From: Zarea fungicola
Taxonomy: Eukaryota > Ascomycota > Sordariomycetes > Hypocreales > Cordycipitaceae
Assembly: GCA_900169235.1 (NCBI GenBank)
Contig: FWCC01000107.1
Span: forward strand, 1-62,674
DNA: 62,674 nucleotides
Direction of reading: 5' to 3'
The notes beneath the pieces were generated by a model. The model was not told the DNA's origin, ran no database searches, and was given only the letters and a program-made list of their open reading frames with translations. The stretch's first letter is position 1; every line of letters begins with the position of its first letter. Below are positions 12,333 through 22,636 of this stretch, one piece after another. Made by a program: the position numbers and the translations under genes.

Positions 12333-13222
12333 TTCAGACGTGATAAAACGATGATTTGACAACGTATGTGAATAAAGTTGATGGAGGGAGAGGTGAGATA
12401 ATAGTATGAGGTCGCCTCAACGGCGACATTTGGCGGCTTACGTGCTGTAAATGCAATAAAGCGAGGCAAAGGAAGGATACAAGGGTCAAGTGAACCAACA
12501 GGTGCGCCAGTCAGCCGCCAATACCGGGTATTGCCCACTTAGTGTTACTCTGGGCACCTCTTCTTCAACGAATACGGCCAATACAACGACACTGTCCTAT
12601 TGAACATAGCAGTCAACCCTGGGCTAAAATGGGGCTTTTAGAGCTTTTTCGAAAGTATGGTCAGAAATAATAAACAACTGAAGATACAGGTGATATCTAA
12701 CACATTCTTGAGGGAGTGACCACCTCGACAACTCCAGTCCAGTCAGATCCACACTGTTTATTAATTATAAATTAAGGTTAAGAATTAGTTATAAATGAGC
12801 AAGCAAAATATTTTAGCCGTTCTCACCTGCAGCGTGAACACCAATTTTAGTGGCCATCAGGTCATAAATAGTCAACTGGAAATGCAACAATGTCACCCTT
12901 GTCTCGGGGCTTTTGGTAGGCCAGAAGTTGAGAATCATGAAGCGTGACAAAAGCTGTATGCATACCAATTACGATGTCATCGCGTTACCTGTCCCCGATT
13001 TTGAGGAGGCTGGCAAGGCTGAAGGAGCACTGCCACTTAAACTGGCTGGCGTGTATTATTTCCTTATTAGCTAGGCCATTTTGGCCTGAGGGGCGGAGTA
13101 GCATTTGCGTTGGCTTCGGAAAAGCTGACCGACTCTGGTCACTTTATTATCACTTGCCAGGGTTATCCGACTGTGTCGCTCAAGTTTAATCCAAACTTTT
13201 ACAGCGTCCTCTGGTGGCAACA
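12333..13222. other. Divergent intergenic region
   Basis: Separates the divergent hydrolase and 2EXR genes and should hold both promoters. No coding content recognised; an AT-rich patch (TTAATTATAAATTAAGG) lies near 12760. Confidence 0.6.
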
Positions 13223-14091
13223 ATGGCAACTGCATTCCCTGGCTTCCCTGACCTGCCCCCAGAATTACGCAACAAAATTTGGCGGGCTGCGCTGCCCGCC
13301 GACATTGGTCGGCCCCTTTACTTCTACAGAACGAGGCCTTACTGGTGTCCACGTAGGTTAGAAGAGTCCGACCCTGCTTTTCTCAAGGACGTTGGCGAAA
13401 TGGCCATGGATTTTCGAACAGATTTGCTGGGCAATGATGAAGAGTTAGATGTGCGCCTTGTCTTTGTTAATCGGGAGGCACGAGCCATCGCATTGTTTTG
13501 GCTAGAGAAGCAGGTATGAGCCTCTTCATTAAGCTTGAAAACTTACGCCCTAACTCATAGTAATAGGGTATCAAAACTGAGGGACCGCGGCCTGGGCGAT
13601 GCCACTTTAAACGTCCGTTTGACCGCACACTTGATACGCTGTACATACCTGATGACAAGTGGGACGAGTTCAACGAGGAGCCGAGTGATCGGATGGGTGA
13701 GCCTGATCTTGTCAACCAAAATGTCGACGTACATGGAGAGATCACTAGAATCGCCATTTCAGAGACACTTTTTATCAGGGATGATGTTATTAGATGGCTT
13801 CCCAGTTTGGACCATTGGTGGGATATCACAGTAATCTTTGTCGTGGTCGGCGAACAACCAGACGCCGAGCAGACATCATGCTGCTGGGAATTGGAGTGCA
13901 CCGACGGTAGAGCACTTGTTTGGTACAGGCAGACTCATAATTTTGAAGTTCAGCATGGAACTGGTAATGTTATTGACGAAGATCGTCATACAAGGATAGA
14001 GCAGCTTGCTCAAGCGAACATAGAGGAGCCGCAATCCTACCAAAGCCTGCCTAGACTAGAGATTCGTCCTGTTTCTATAATTCGAGCTTAA
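13223..14091 (+). CDS. 2EXR domain-containing protein
   Basis: Member of the fungal 2EXR family, which begins with an F-box-like FPxLPxELRxxIWxxA motif; molecular role unknown. Two exons: 13223-13513 and 13567-14091, intron 53 nt, phase 0; 271 residues. The diagnostic motif FPDLPPELRNKIWRAALP is at residues about 8-25, followed by VRLVFVNREARAIAL, the usual second conserved block. Acceptor at 13566 was chosen because the earlier AG would place TAA in frame. No signal peptide or membrane segment. Intracellular, hypothetical in function. Confidence 0.8.
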
Positions 14092-15544
14092 TAATAGTTT
14101 CAATAATTTACAATGCCGCAACGAGTACTGTTAGAAGACTATTGCTTGCAAGGCGGCGTTTGGTTCAAACAGAGCAATATTAAATATGTCGAAAACATGT
14201 CCGAAGTACTGTTTGAGTCTCGTATGTATCAATCCGTTTCATTGGTGTGACCTTCACCAATTTGGTGGCGATCGACTTACCATGGTGGTCGAGAACCGAT
14301 GAGTCTCAGAGTCGAGCTTGTATAAGCCCGCTCAGCCGTGGTATCCGCCACTGTCAGCATATGGCGATATATTATTTTCCATTTCTCTTTCTTGCCATGT
14401 ATTGATGCATTCAATACATTACGCCTGGTATAGAAGCCCTATACGTCTCTAGGTGCTGGGTAACAGCTAGTCCACAGAGACCAAAGGATGTGATACACTG
14501 TACCTTCTAGACGAGTCAGTCGATTCCGTTTCAATTCCACACCTAGGTACATTGACTAATAGCATGGTACACGACATACCACTGGCACCAGAAAGTGACA
14601 CAGGCGGTAAAAGGCTTCACTGAGTATCTGACAGTGATGGTACCGTAGCAGTACAGTAGTAGTACAGTGCGAATACTGTGTGATGTGATGTGGCGCCCGT
14701 CACCTTTGTGTTCGACGTGGCTTAGTTTAAAGTGAACACAATCAGTCACCTGTACCTTGCATCAAGGTCATTCATTCACCATTCGAGGAGAACAAGGCTA
14801 ATGTGCAGACATAAAAGAGCTCGCTAATAAAAATTAGTCTGCTGCTCAATACACACACAACCGCCATTATCTCGACAACTTCTTCATTCCTGCCGTATGC
14901 CGTCCCCCTCGATCGCATCCCCCCGATATTACTCCATTTGCGTCATAGGTTCAGCGGCTCCCCGCCATTACGCCCCAGAAAGTCAAGCCACAGTGAGGCT
15001 TGGGGCAACGGAATCTTCTACAAGCCTCTACGGCATCCCGGCAGGATCCACAAGGTGCCAGCCCCATCCCTGCCCGTCTGCAGCTCTCGACCTGCTGTGA
15101 ACCACTCACAAGCCACAAAGACAGCCCCAAATAGGAATCGAAAGGTGGCTCTGCCGCTTGTTCGTCCACTAAACGGCTCGCTACCCTCGTCCACTAAAAC
15201 AGCAGCACTACTTAGCACCACTTGGTTAAAGCACCTTGTTTGTAGCGGCGTCCGCCAACGCATCACTCCTCCCACCTTGTTCTTATTATTTTTTTTCCTT
15301 GCTTCCATTTCTTTCACCATCCGCACAATAAGTACACCACACTCAAAACGACTCATTTTTCTTTGAGCGAAGCAATCGTCTTTGTGCTCGAACCCCCTTA
15401 TATACCGACGACGACGTCCTCGAATCGAATCTTGGGCCGCATCCGGAATTGGCCTAAACACCACCTAAAACACAAAATCTCACCTTGGGCATTCACCATT
15501 TCGGCAGTCTCACTCAGTAGCGCAGGCGCGCTGAATCAGCAATC
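14092..15544. other. 1.45-kb intergenic region upstream of the DnaJ gene
   Basis: No gene supported. The 3' half is C-rich on the plus strand and probably carries the promoter and 5' leader of the co-chaperone gene. I saw no clear array of nGAAn heat-shock units, though a scoring scan was not possible. Confidence 0.5.
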
Positions 15545-16184
15545 ATGGTCAAGGAAGCCAAACTTTACGATGCTCTCAACATCAAACCCGATGCTACGCA
15601 AGACGAAGTGAAGAAGGGCTACAGGTACGTAAACTGCTCGTCACTCGACTCCAAGATGCGGGGCAACCCTGCGACAAAGCTTCCTCATGGATCTCTGGTC
15701 CCTTGCAACCACTTCAATGCAACAAACTAGGCTTGTAAATGCAGGATTTGCCCCTTTAATCGTCCTTTTCAGAGTCTATCGAGCTTTCCCAATTTTTAAC
15801 GCTACACTTTTTGCTAACTGTTTGCCCATAGAAAAGCAGCCCTCAAGTGGCATCCGGACAAGAACAAGGACGACCCCGCAGCAAGCGAAAAGTTCAAGGA
15901 ATGTTCACAAGCCTACGAAATCCTATCTGATCCCGAGAAGCGAAAAGTCTACGATAACTATGGCCTGGAATTCCTCCTGAGAGGCGGCGCACCTCCTCCT
16001 GAAGGCGCCGGCGGCCAAGGGAACCCGTTTGCCGGTGGAGGTGGCATGCCTCCCGGCTTCGACTTTGGTGGCATGGGCGGTGGCGGAGGAGCTCGCACCT
16101 TTCACTTCCAAACTGGCCCAGGCGGCTCTCAGGAGTACAGATTCTCCGGTGCGGAGAACATCTTTCAAGAATTCATGCGCAACA

Positions 16185-16215
<31 letters not shown>

Positions 16216-16925
16216 TGACGACTTTGATGGATTCACATCGTTTGGCAGCTCCGCCTCACGCTCCGGCCGGCATAGAAAGCGAGGCAGTGATGCCGACCGC
16301 CAAAGAGACCGTACCCCAGAGATTGCCACTGTCGAGCGGCCCTTGCCCGTATCCTTGGAGGAGCTCTTCAACGGCGTGGAGAAGAAGATGAAGATTAAGC
16401 GCAAGACTTACGACGAGACTGGGAAGCGCATACAGTCGGATACGATTCTCAATGTCCCCATCAAGGCTGGTCTGAAGAAAGGCTCCAAAATTAAGTTTAG
16501 CGGCGTCGGAGACCAAGTCGAAGGCGGCCGTCAAGACTTGCATTTTGTTGTCGAAGAGGCAAGTACAAAGACGTCCAATAAATCCCGTTGTCCCTTTGAA
16601 GAATATTGAAAGCTAACAGTTGCCAAAATAGAAACCCCATTTGATATATAAGCGCGAGGACAACGATATAATCCAAACTGTTACGCTCGATCTCAAGGAA
16701 GCCCTCACAGGGTGGAAGCGAACAGTATCTACGATTGATGGCAAGCAAATCAATCTTGACAAGGCCGGGCCAACCCAGCCCGGTAGCGAGGACCGCTATC
16801 CTGGCTGGGGCATGCCCTTGAGCAAGAAGCCCGGCGAAAGGGGCGACTTTGTCATCAAATACAAGGTTGTTTTCCCGTCAAGTTTATCTGCAGCGCAGAA
16901 GAATAAACTCAAGGAGATTCTTTGA
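15545..16925 (+). CDS. sis1: DnaJ/Hsp40 co-chaperone, class B (Sis1/Psi1-like)
   Basis: Delivers unfolded clients to Hsp70 and stimulates its ATPase in the cytosol/nucleus. Three exons: 15545-15624, 15832-16558, 16632-16925; 366 residues, close to yeast Sis1 (352). The J-domain includes the essential HPD (about 34-36) in LKWHPDKN; the first intron splits the domain. A Gly/Phe/Met-rich region follows ([20 protein letters not shown]), with no zinc-finger CxxCxGxG repeats, hence class B. Two C-terminal substrate-binding beta domains follow ([35 protein letters not shown]). The second intron begins with GC (GAG^GCAAGT), a GC-AG intron: only this donor keeps the conserved [10 protein letters not shown] junction in frame. 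Essential housekeeping gene. Confidence 0.92.
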
Positions 16926-17818
16926 GCAGAATAAAAATACATGTCTATGAGCGGTGAGAAGGTGGTTTGATTCCTTTTGTTGTGGAAAGAAAGTACGGAT
17001 GACTGCTGCAATCAGCGATGAAGACGGCGTTTGGGATTAAGCATTTTCTTTATTTCTTGTCGGTTTCTTTTTCTTTACCCCTGATATAGCCATTGCAACT
17101 TATTTGGCAGTTTTTTTTTTCTCAATTACTTGGAGATTGCAAGTAATCATGTTTTATATATTTTGTTTTTGATAGTTGCTATCCCAGACGATGGCATTTG
17201 GTCCTTTAATATAAGAGTACCCTATCCCTTGCACCGGCGTGTCGTGTGATGGTCCGTGAAAGCTGCAGGCTAATTATAGGGACGCAGTACTCTTCCAGTA
17301 GATAGATGAAAAATATACCTCCTTATTTACACTGCGGTTCCCTCAATCAACTTTGATCTCGGTCTGGGTGTGCATCGACGAGTCAGGCTGTCGTGTAACA
17401 CCAACGTAAACCGTTGCCAATCGTCTACAGGGAGATGTTAGTACACTACTGATGGGCTGGACTCTCCAAGAAGTTTGGTAACATGATTCGTCGCTGAAAT
17501 GTATTTCTTGACTATTTTCTTGGCATCCAGCTTCTGCGTCCTCCCTCGCATGAACGCGAGGCTACTCTGTAGTCAGCATTCCAATGCGACGCTGGCCACC
17601 ACCAAAGTCCAATATATATGTTCAGCCCCAAATACGAAAATGCTCACGTTACCAGTTTATTTTGCTATTATTAACTATATTTGCTATAAATAAGGCTCTG
17701 CATTCCTCGGACAGATTTATCCCGGATTAGCTCCCGCTTCTTAAAACCTGTCTCCCTGGCTGCCCTGTCGCGTATCTCAGATGTATATCCTCTAAACAAA
17801 GGACTCTGATGATTGAAG
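16926..17818. other. Intergenic region between DnaJ and GH79 genes
   Basis: T-rich 3' flank of the DnaJ gene, then the GH79 promoter with a TATA-like box. No coding content recognised. Confidence 0.6.
17685..17692 (+). promoter_or_regulatory. TATA-like box of GH79 gene
   Basis: TATAAATA about 130 nt upstream of the GH79 start codon, in an AT-rich patch of otherwise mixed sequence. Spacing suits a core promoter with a 5' leader near 100 nt. Confidence 0.45.
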
Positions 17819-19453
17819 ATGGCAACGCAAAAGCCTTCATTCATTTTCGTTACTTCTGTGCTCTCCTTGATCACTGGCATTGCCCATACAACCCCCGTCG
17901 AGGCGACTGATGAGACGTCCCTCCTCCAAATCCCCAGCATCTCGGCCGACCCGTCGCGCTACATTGACCCAGACTTCCCCAGCTTCTCATTTGACGAAGC
18001 CTCCTTTGTAAACTACGCCCTCAACAACGACGGCACGCCCAACCTATTCTCCCAAAACCTCGTCGACTCCATATTCTCCCGCACCGGCGGCAAGCCCATC
18101 ATCCGCCTCGGCGGCACCAGCGCCGACTATGCGCGCTACCTCGCCAATCAAACCAAGCCCGTGCTCCCGTCTGCCAAAGTCGATGAGGCGTCAGACATCG
18201 GGCACACGACCCTCGGCCCCTCGTACTGGGATATCGCCGCCCGAGGCTTCCCCAGCGCGCGGTATGTGGTCCAAGTGCCCCTCGCCAACGCCGACATGGC
18301 CGAGTCCGTCCGCTGGGCCATGGCTGCCACCTCGAGCCTTGGCCTGTCTCGCATCCACGCCTTTGCGACGGGCAACGAGCCGGACATGTACCCTGCCCAC
18401 GGGCTGGGACCGCCGCAGTGGCAAGGCCCGCAAGGGAACGGGACGTATGTGGCGAATTTCCTAAACTACGCGGATGCCATCTCGACGGCGCTTGGCCTGC
18501 CGCGGGGCACGCGGATGTTTCAGGCGCTGGACACGGCGTCGCACCCAACGGACCCCCAGCAGGATGTTTTTGCGCTGAGCCTGCCGAGTGTCTTTCAGCG
18601 GGGGCTGGATAATCACCACGAGGTCAAGACGATTGCGAGACATTACTACCAGATGGAGGAGACTGAAACATCAGCGGATCTGGCCGATGGGTTGATGAAT
18701 CACGGCGCCATTACGTCGCGGCTTGATGTATATCGTGACGATTTGGAGTTTCTAGCCAGTAGAGGTACGAATGCGACAAGCAAGATTCCATTCGTGCTCT
18801 CGGAAGTGGGCAGCTCCATCAAGGGGAAGAAGAAGAAGCACGCGGCGACGGTGGCGGCGGGATACCAGGCGACGCTGGGGTCGGCGCTCTGGCGGGTGGA
18901 CGTGCAGCTGTACGGGCTTTCGCTTGGCATCTCGCGGTTTCATTTCCAGCAGGCACTGAATGGAGGCTCGAACATGTGGTTCCCTGTCCGGGCGGGGAAT
19001 GTGTCGGCGCAGGTGCTTGCCAACTTTTACGCGCAGCCCTTTGTGGCCGACTTTGTGGGCGCGACGGGCACAGCGCAGGTCAGACACGTTCCACTTGAAC
19101 CCAACGTCGCTTCGTACGTGGCTTACGAGGGAGGTGCGCCCAAACGTGTGGCAATTGTGAATTTAAAGTACTGGAGCAAGTGCCTGTCAAGGGGCACGGC
19201 AAGGGCTGCACAGAAAGTCCACGTTGAGGTCCCCGGCGGTGTGAGAAGGGTCAAGGTTGTGCACTTGACGAGTGGTAAAGGTGCGGGCGCGAAGGCCAAT
19301 ACAATTACGTACGGGGGTAGTCAGTGGACGTATGAGAATTTAGGAAAAGAGGTAACGGGAGCAAGGAGTGATGGAGACGTGATCAATGTGGAAGGCGGCA
19401 GTGTCATTGTTCCAGTTCAAGCGAGTGAGGCGGTTATTTTGCATTTACTTTGA
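17819..19453 (+). CDS. Secreted glycoside hydrolase family 79 (beta-glucuronidase-like)
   Basis: Retaining glycosidase probably releasing glucuronic acid or its 4-O-methyl form from cell-wall glycans such as arabinogalactan side chains. Single exon, 544 residues; start is the ATG of MATQKPSF, giving a hydrophobic signal peptide cleaved around residues 20-27. Motifs: IIRLGGTSADY near 94-104, acid/base Glu about 187 in ATGNEPDMY, nucleophile Glu about 329 in PFVLSEVGSS, and a C-terminal beta domain (about 420-544) of the GH79C type. Several N-glycosylation sequons (NGTY, NATS, NVSA). Codons are strongly C/G-ending, which creates long spurious antisense frames. Substrate is inferred from family; heparanase-like activity is the alternative. 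Confidence 0.88.
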   Translation: MATQKPSFIFVTSVLSLITGIAHTTPVEATDETSLLQIPSISADPSRYIDPDFPSFSFDEASFVNYALNNDGTPNLFSQNLVDSIFSRTGGKPIIRLGGTSADYARYLANQTKPVLPSAKVDEASDIGHTTLGPSYWDIAARGFPSARYVVQVPLANADMAESVRWAMAATSSLGLSRIHAFATGNEPDMYPAHGLGPPQWQGPQGNGTYVANFLNYADAISTALGLPRGTRMFQALDTASHPTDPQQDVFALSLPSVFQRGLDNHHEVKTIARHYYQMEETETSADLADGLMNHGAITSRLDVYRDDLEFLASRGTNATSKIPFVLSEVGSSIKGKKKKHAATVAAGYQATLGSALWRVDVQLYGLSLGISRFHFQQALNGGSNMWFPVRAGNVSAQVLANFYAQPFVADFVGATGTAQVRHVPLEPNVASYVAYEGGAPKRVAIVNLKYWSKCLSRGTARAAQKVHVEVPGGVRRVKVVHLTSGKGAGAKANTITYGGSQWTYENLGKEVTGARSDGDVINVEGGSVIVPVQASEAVILHLL

Positions 19454-19729
19454 GCCTGTCGAACAGACGGATGGGAATCTACATTTACGACCATTTCCTG
19501 TTTGCCTTTCCAGGCGTACTGTGTGGTTTTCACTATCAAGGCTTCCTTGCGAAGGATGCGATCAGCTTGTATTCTTTGCGCCAAAAGTGTAATATTAGTT
19601 CCAGCTAGATACATATTAGTTCCAGCTAGATACATATTAGTTCCAGCTAGATACAACTTGCTTCCCTCTTGGCCATGACTCCTCCCTTTCCATTCCATCC
19701 AAACTTCTGATATCTCCGCTAATGGACCC
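19454..19729. other. Short spacer between convergent genes, with minisatellite
   Basis: Only the 21-nt tandem repeat at 19592-19654 stands out between the GH79 stop codon and the end of the convergent small secreted protein gene. Confidence 0.7.
19592..19654. repeat. Tandem repeat, 3 x 21 nt
   Basis: Three perfect consecutive copies of a 21-nt unit beginning ATATTAGTTCC and ending CTAGATAC. Located between two convergent stop codons, possibly within 3' UTRs. Confidence 0.95.
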
Positions 19730-20374
19730 TTACAGAAGGCCAGGGACGAGGGCTCCGCCGAGAAGACCACCCTTCTTGGCATCGGCGGCACCACCGAGTC
19801 CGCCAGTCAGGCCGCCAGTCAGGCCACTGACAGTGTCAGTCACGCCGCCCAAAGTCTTGCCCACGCTGCCCAGGGTGTTGCCCACGGTGCCGGTCAGTCC
19901 GCTTACGAGGCCGGTGATGGGGTCGACGCCTTGGGAAGCGGCACCGGCTGCGCCGTTGGGTGCGCCGTTGGTTGCGCCGCCGAGGCCTCCTGTCAAGCCC
20001 TTCAGGACGCCGTCCACAGCGCCGGTTGCGCCCTTTGCAACATCACCGACGGTGCCAGCAACGCCATTCGCAAGGCCAGTAGCGGCGTTAGTAACACCCT
20101 TCCCAACGTTGCCGGCGGCGTCAACAGCGCCCTTGACGGCATCACCACCCGGTAGCTTGCTTGCGAGTCCATCGACCGCCCCTGTTACACCATCGACAAC
20201 GCCATTCGCAGTCTTGCTGGCGGTGTCAACAGCGCCTGTTGCAGCATTGGTGGCAGTATTGGCGGCATTGCTTAGTGGGCCAGCTGCGTCGGAAGCAGAA
20301 GGAGGAGCGGGAGCACCGGCAGGAGCAGCCAAGATAGTGGCGGCGAAGAGGGAAGTAATGAGAATGAACTTCAT
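19730..20374 (-). CDS. Small secreted Ala/Gly-rich repeat protein
   Basis: Function unknown; probably a secreted, wall-associated or surface-active protein. Single exon, 214 residues. The N-terminus MKFILITSLFAATILAAPAG is a clear signal peptide with cleavage near residues 16-18. The mature chain is almost entirely Ala, Gly, Val, Thr, Asp, Asn and Leu, in loosely repeated 11-13-residue units with Gly-Val-Val-Asp-Gly or Gly-Ala-Val-Asp-Gly cores; a Gly-Leu-Thr-Gly-Gly motif repeats toward the C-terminus. No Cys, so not a hydrophobin; the pattern recalls LEA-like or amphipathic surface proteins. A TATAAAG box lies about 135 nt upstream. No named family recognised. Confidence 0.8.
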   Translation of the reverse strand: MKFILITSLFAATILAAPAGAPAPPSASDAAGPLSNAANTATNAATGAVDTASKTANGVVDGVTGAVDGLASKLPGGDAVKGAVDAAGNVGKGVTNAATGLANGVAGTVGDVAKGATGAVDGVLKGLTGGLGGATNGAPNGAAGAASQGVDPITGLVSGLTGTVGNTLGSVGKTLGGVTDTVSGLTGGLTGGLGGAADAKKGGLLGGALVPGLL

Positions 20375-20507
20375 GATGACTGAGTTTGTGATAGTGGTGA
20401 TGGCGAGGTTTGGATTGCTTGTGCTTTGCTGGCAGAAAAGTAGTAGAGCTGGCTAGTGAATTGCTTGATGACTTCTGAAAGATCTTTTCGAACGGATATT
20501 GCTGCTT

Positions 20508-20514
20508 CTTTATA
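20508..20514 (-). promoter_or_regulatory. TATA-like box of Ala/Gly-rich protein gene
   Basis: Reads TATAAAG on the minus strand, about 135 nt upstream of the start codon at 20374. Confidence 0.4.
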
Positions 20515-20731
20515 GTCTTTTCTTTTCTCCTTTGCTTCAATCAATTGATAAGTATGACCCGTCGCCATCGCAATTGTAGCCCATTTGCAGGCCAAGGTGT
20601 CGTGCTCGGAATGCATTTATGATGATCCATTTTTGAGCATTAAGAAGTCTGGCAGAAATAAGATTGCTAATGGCTGGAATGTACTCTCACTAGAGTATTA
20701 GTATGGTGACTGTTATGTATTGCACCACCTA

Positions 20732-21184
20732 CTAGTGAGACGTTCTTGTCTCAGACTTGCTGATGAGGCGGCGATCAACTGCGCTGAGCCGGTTTGGGGA
20801 TGCGGGATGGAGATGCAACGCATGCCTGCTCGTGGACTCTGGTGAAACTTTGGTCGAATGTTCCGATTTCTCAATTCCTAGATCCTGGGGATCCAGTGCA
20901 AAGACTCTAAACTGCATGATGACCGATTCACAGTCGCGCCGTTCATCGACTGTGATCGCCTGAGACAAAATGCTCGATATGGAACCAACCCATACCAAGA
21001 CTGGAAATGGTTGCTTGCCTGGCTGCAATTGCTTCAACTCCATGACGTCATTCCCACGGGCCAACCCTTGGAGATCTTCATCGACCCGTCGTTTTTTTGG
21101 AATTGCTGATTCTACAAAAGGAATGTGATTCTGATAAGATTCTTGCAGAAATGAGATGGCGTTCTCAAACAGTGAAATGGCCAT
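20732..21184 (-). CDS. Hypothetical protein, doubtful
   Basis: ATG-initiated frame of 150 residues starting MAISLFENAISFLQESYQ. The first 100 residues have a protein-like composition with alternating helix and strand propensity (e.g. PFPVLVWVGSISSIL) and a KKRR cluster; the last 40 look random. It has no signal peptide and no family I recognise. It may be a real single-exon gene, a fragment, or chance. Confidence 0.25.
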   Translation of the reverse strand: MAISLFENAISFLQESYQNHIPFVESAIPKKRRVDEDLQGLARGNDVMELKQLQPGKQPFPVLVWVGSISSILSQAITVDERRDCESVIMQFRVFALDPQDLGIEKSEHSTKVSPESTSRHALHLHPASPNRLSAVDRRLISKSETRTSH

Positions 21185-21681
21185 CCTCGCTGTTATTTTC
21201 CCGCCTGAGAGCTGAGCTACGAAGCTTCAGCGCACTGTGACGTATGCACAGGAACTCGGGCGCAATTGGAATGTTGTAAGTAGAGACTCATAGGGTTTGG
21301 AGACGACCCATAGCGGCAACGACTTCTATTTTGAAACTCGATTGAGACTTGCTAGAGAGCTGGCAAGCTTTTTAAAGTCCCATTGCGGGCATAGAGCTTG
21401 CTCCTCCACTCCCTTTGGCCAAGGGATGCCCACAGTTCCGAGCAATGCATCTGTCTGAGTAGATCAGGCACAGGCTCTGTTACCTACTGCGGTACAGCTT
21501 TCTCCTTTCCCATTGAATTGGAAAATGCATCTCTGCTACGCGCAGTGTACTGGCAACCATGTCACTCGGGCTTTTTTACAGGATCGAACCTGCAAATCCT
21601 ACAGCAAAAGCTGCTGTCTGCAGTTTAACAAATTAATTAATATCAGTAAAAAAAATTTACAATCTGTTCAAAGAGATCGAG

Positions 21682-22524
21682 CTAATTAGTGCCAGTGGTG
21701 ACCATCTTCGCCTGGGCATTGCCCTGATCAATGCCATTGACGGCGGGCGCAACCTTGGATGTTCCGCCCTTGAGACCTGTGGCCGCAGCATTGGCCTTCA
21801 AGCTATTCTTGCCATGGATGGCATCCTCCTTACCCTCAAGTGACTTATCCTTCAAGTTGGGGCACCCATCGAACTGGGCAATCTGTCTCGGGGTGGAGGC
21901 TTTGAGATCACTTTGCCCGCCAAGGAACTCGTCCATGGTCTTGACCGGCAGAATAGTCGTCTCATGGTAGATGGGGGCCGCTTGATGCGTCTCATGCACG
22001 GGGATGGTAGTGTGGACTACCTCGGGCTGGATCGTCTCCTTTTGGATGACGGGCTGAACGTGGTGATGCACATGATGGTGAATTCGCTGGCCCGTCAAGA
22101 CGGGACCAGACGAGGTGCTGTACTCTGTATCGAGCACGTTTCTTTCGCTCGTGTACTTGGCGGCATCGTCAGCGAGCGCGGTGCGGATCTCAGCCTCATT
22201 GGCGTGGTTGACGCTCTTTTCATTCACAGCGACCATGTTGTGCGTGTGCTTCTCTGGCCTACGAAAAGTGGCACATAAGTACCAGGTGCTGAAACTGGCG
22301 TCAGTTGTTACAACTTACAGTGTCTCCTTGACAGAAAGAGGCTGGACGACCGTCTGATGATGGTGTTGGTGGATCTCTTGGTCTACTACCGTCGTGACTT
22401 CTTCGCGTCTCTGAGGGCGGACCTGTTCCTTGACAACAGGGTCACGAACGTCTTGATCGATGGTGGTGTCATGCTTGCCATCCTTGGAGAGAAGCTTGGA
22501 TACGGCCTTCCTTGCTTTATCCAT
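21682..22524 (-). CDS. His-rich repeat protein of a predicted fungal allergen family
   Basis: Member of a fungal family often annotated simply as allergen or stress-associated; biochemical role unknown. Two exons on the minus strand: 22524-22319 and 22258-21682, intron 60 nt; 260 residues. Begins MDKARKAVSKLLSKDGKHDT with no signal peptide, so probably cytosolic. It alternates acidic/Val-rich stretches with His clusters: EIHQHHHQTVVQP, PEKHTHNMVAVNEK, IHHHVHHHVQPVIQKE and HTTIPVHETH. The splice restores the conserved ETLPEKHTH junction. The C-terminal third is Lys/Gly/Ala-rich and likely disordered. The repeated Val-x-x-Pro-His pattern could bind metal, but that is only a suggestion. A TATATATA element sits about 105 nt upstream. 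Confidence 0.8.
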
Positions 22525-22628
22525 TTTGAAATGAGTTGTGTTTCTTTGATTGTGATACCGTTGATGTGTGTGTGAATTTGTTGGCTGAGAAAAAAATCCA
22601 CTGATGAGACGCCGAGGGCAAAGGTGAG

Positions 22629-22636
22629 TATATATA
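22629..22636 (-). promoter_or_regulatory. TATA-like box of His-rich protein gene
   Basis: TATATATA (self-complementary) about 105 nt upstream of the start codon at 22524. Confidence 0.4.

Larger units (their letters stand above)
20375..21681. other. Intergenic region with one doubtful ORF
   Basis: Mostly promoter of the small secreted protein gene. One minus-strand ORF (20732-21184) is listed separately at low confidence. Nothing else recognised. Confidence 0.5.

Noticed and set aside
16559..16571. GT donor (GTACAAAG) just inside the DnaJ second intron
   Set aside because: Using it shifts the frame of the downstream exon; the GC donor three bases earlier keeps it.
20900..21000. Idea that the GGATCC/GGGGATCC-rich patch is an assembly or cloning junction
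   Set aside because: Flanking composition does not change and no vector-like sequence is visible.
21560..21625. Possible minus-strand tRNA (GGTTCGATCC-like T-loop)
   Set aside because: Arms around the loop do not pair over five bases and no acceptor stem or anticodon arm can be drawn.
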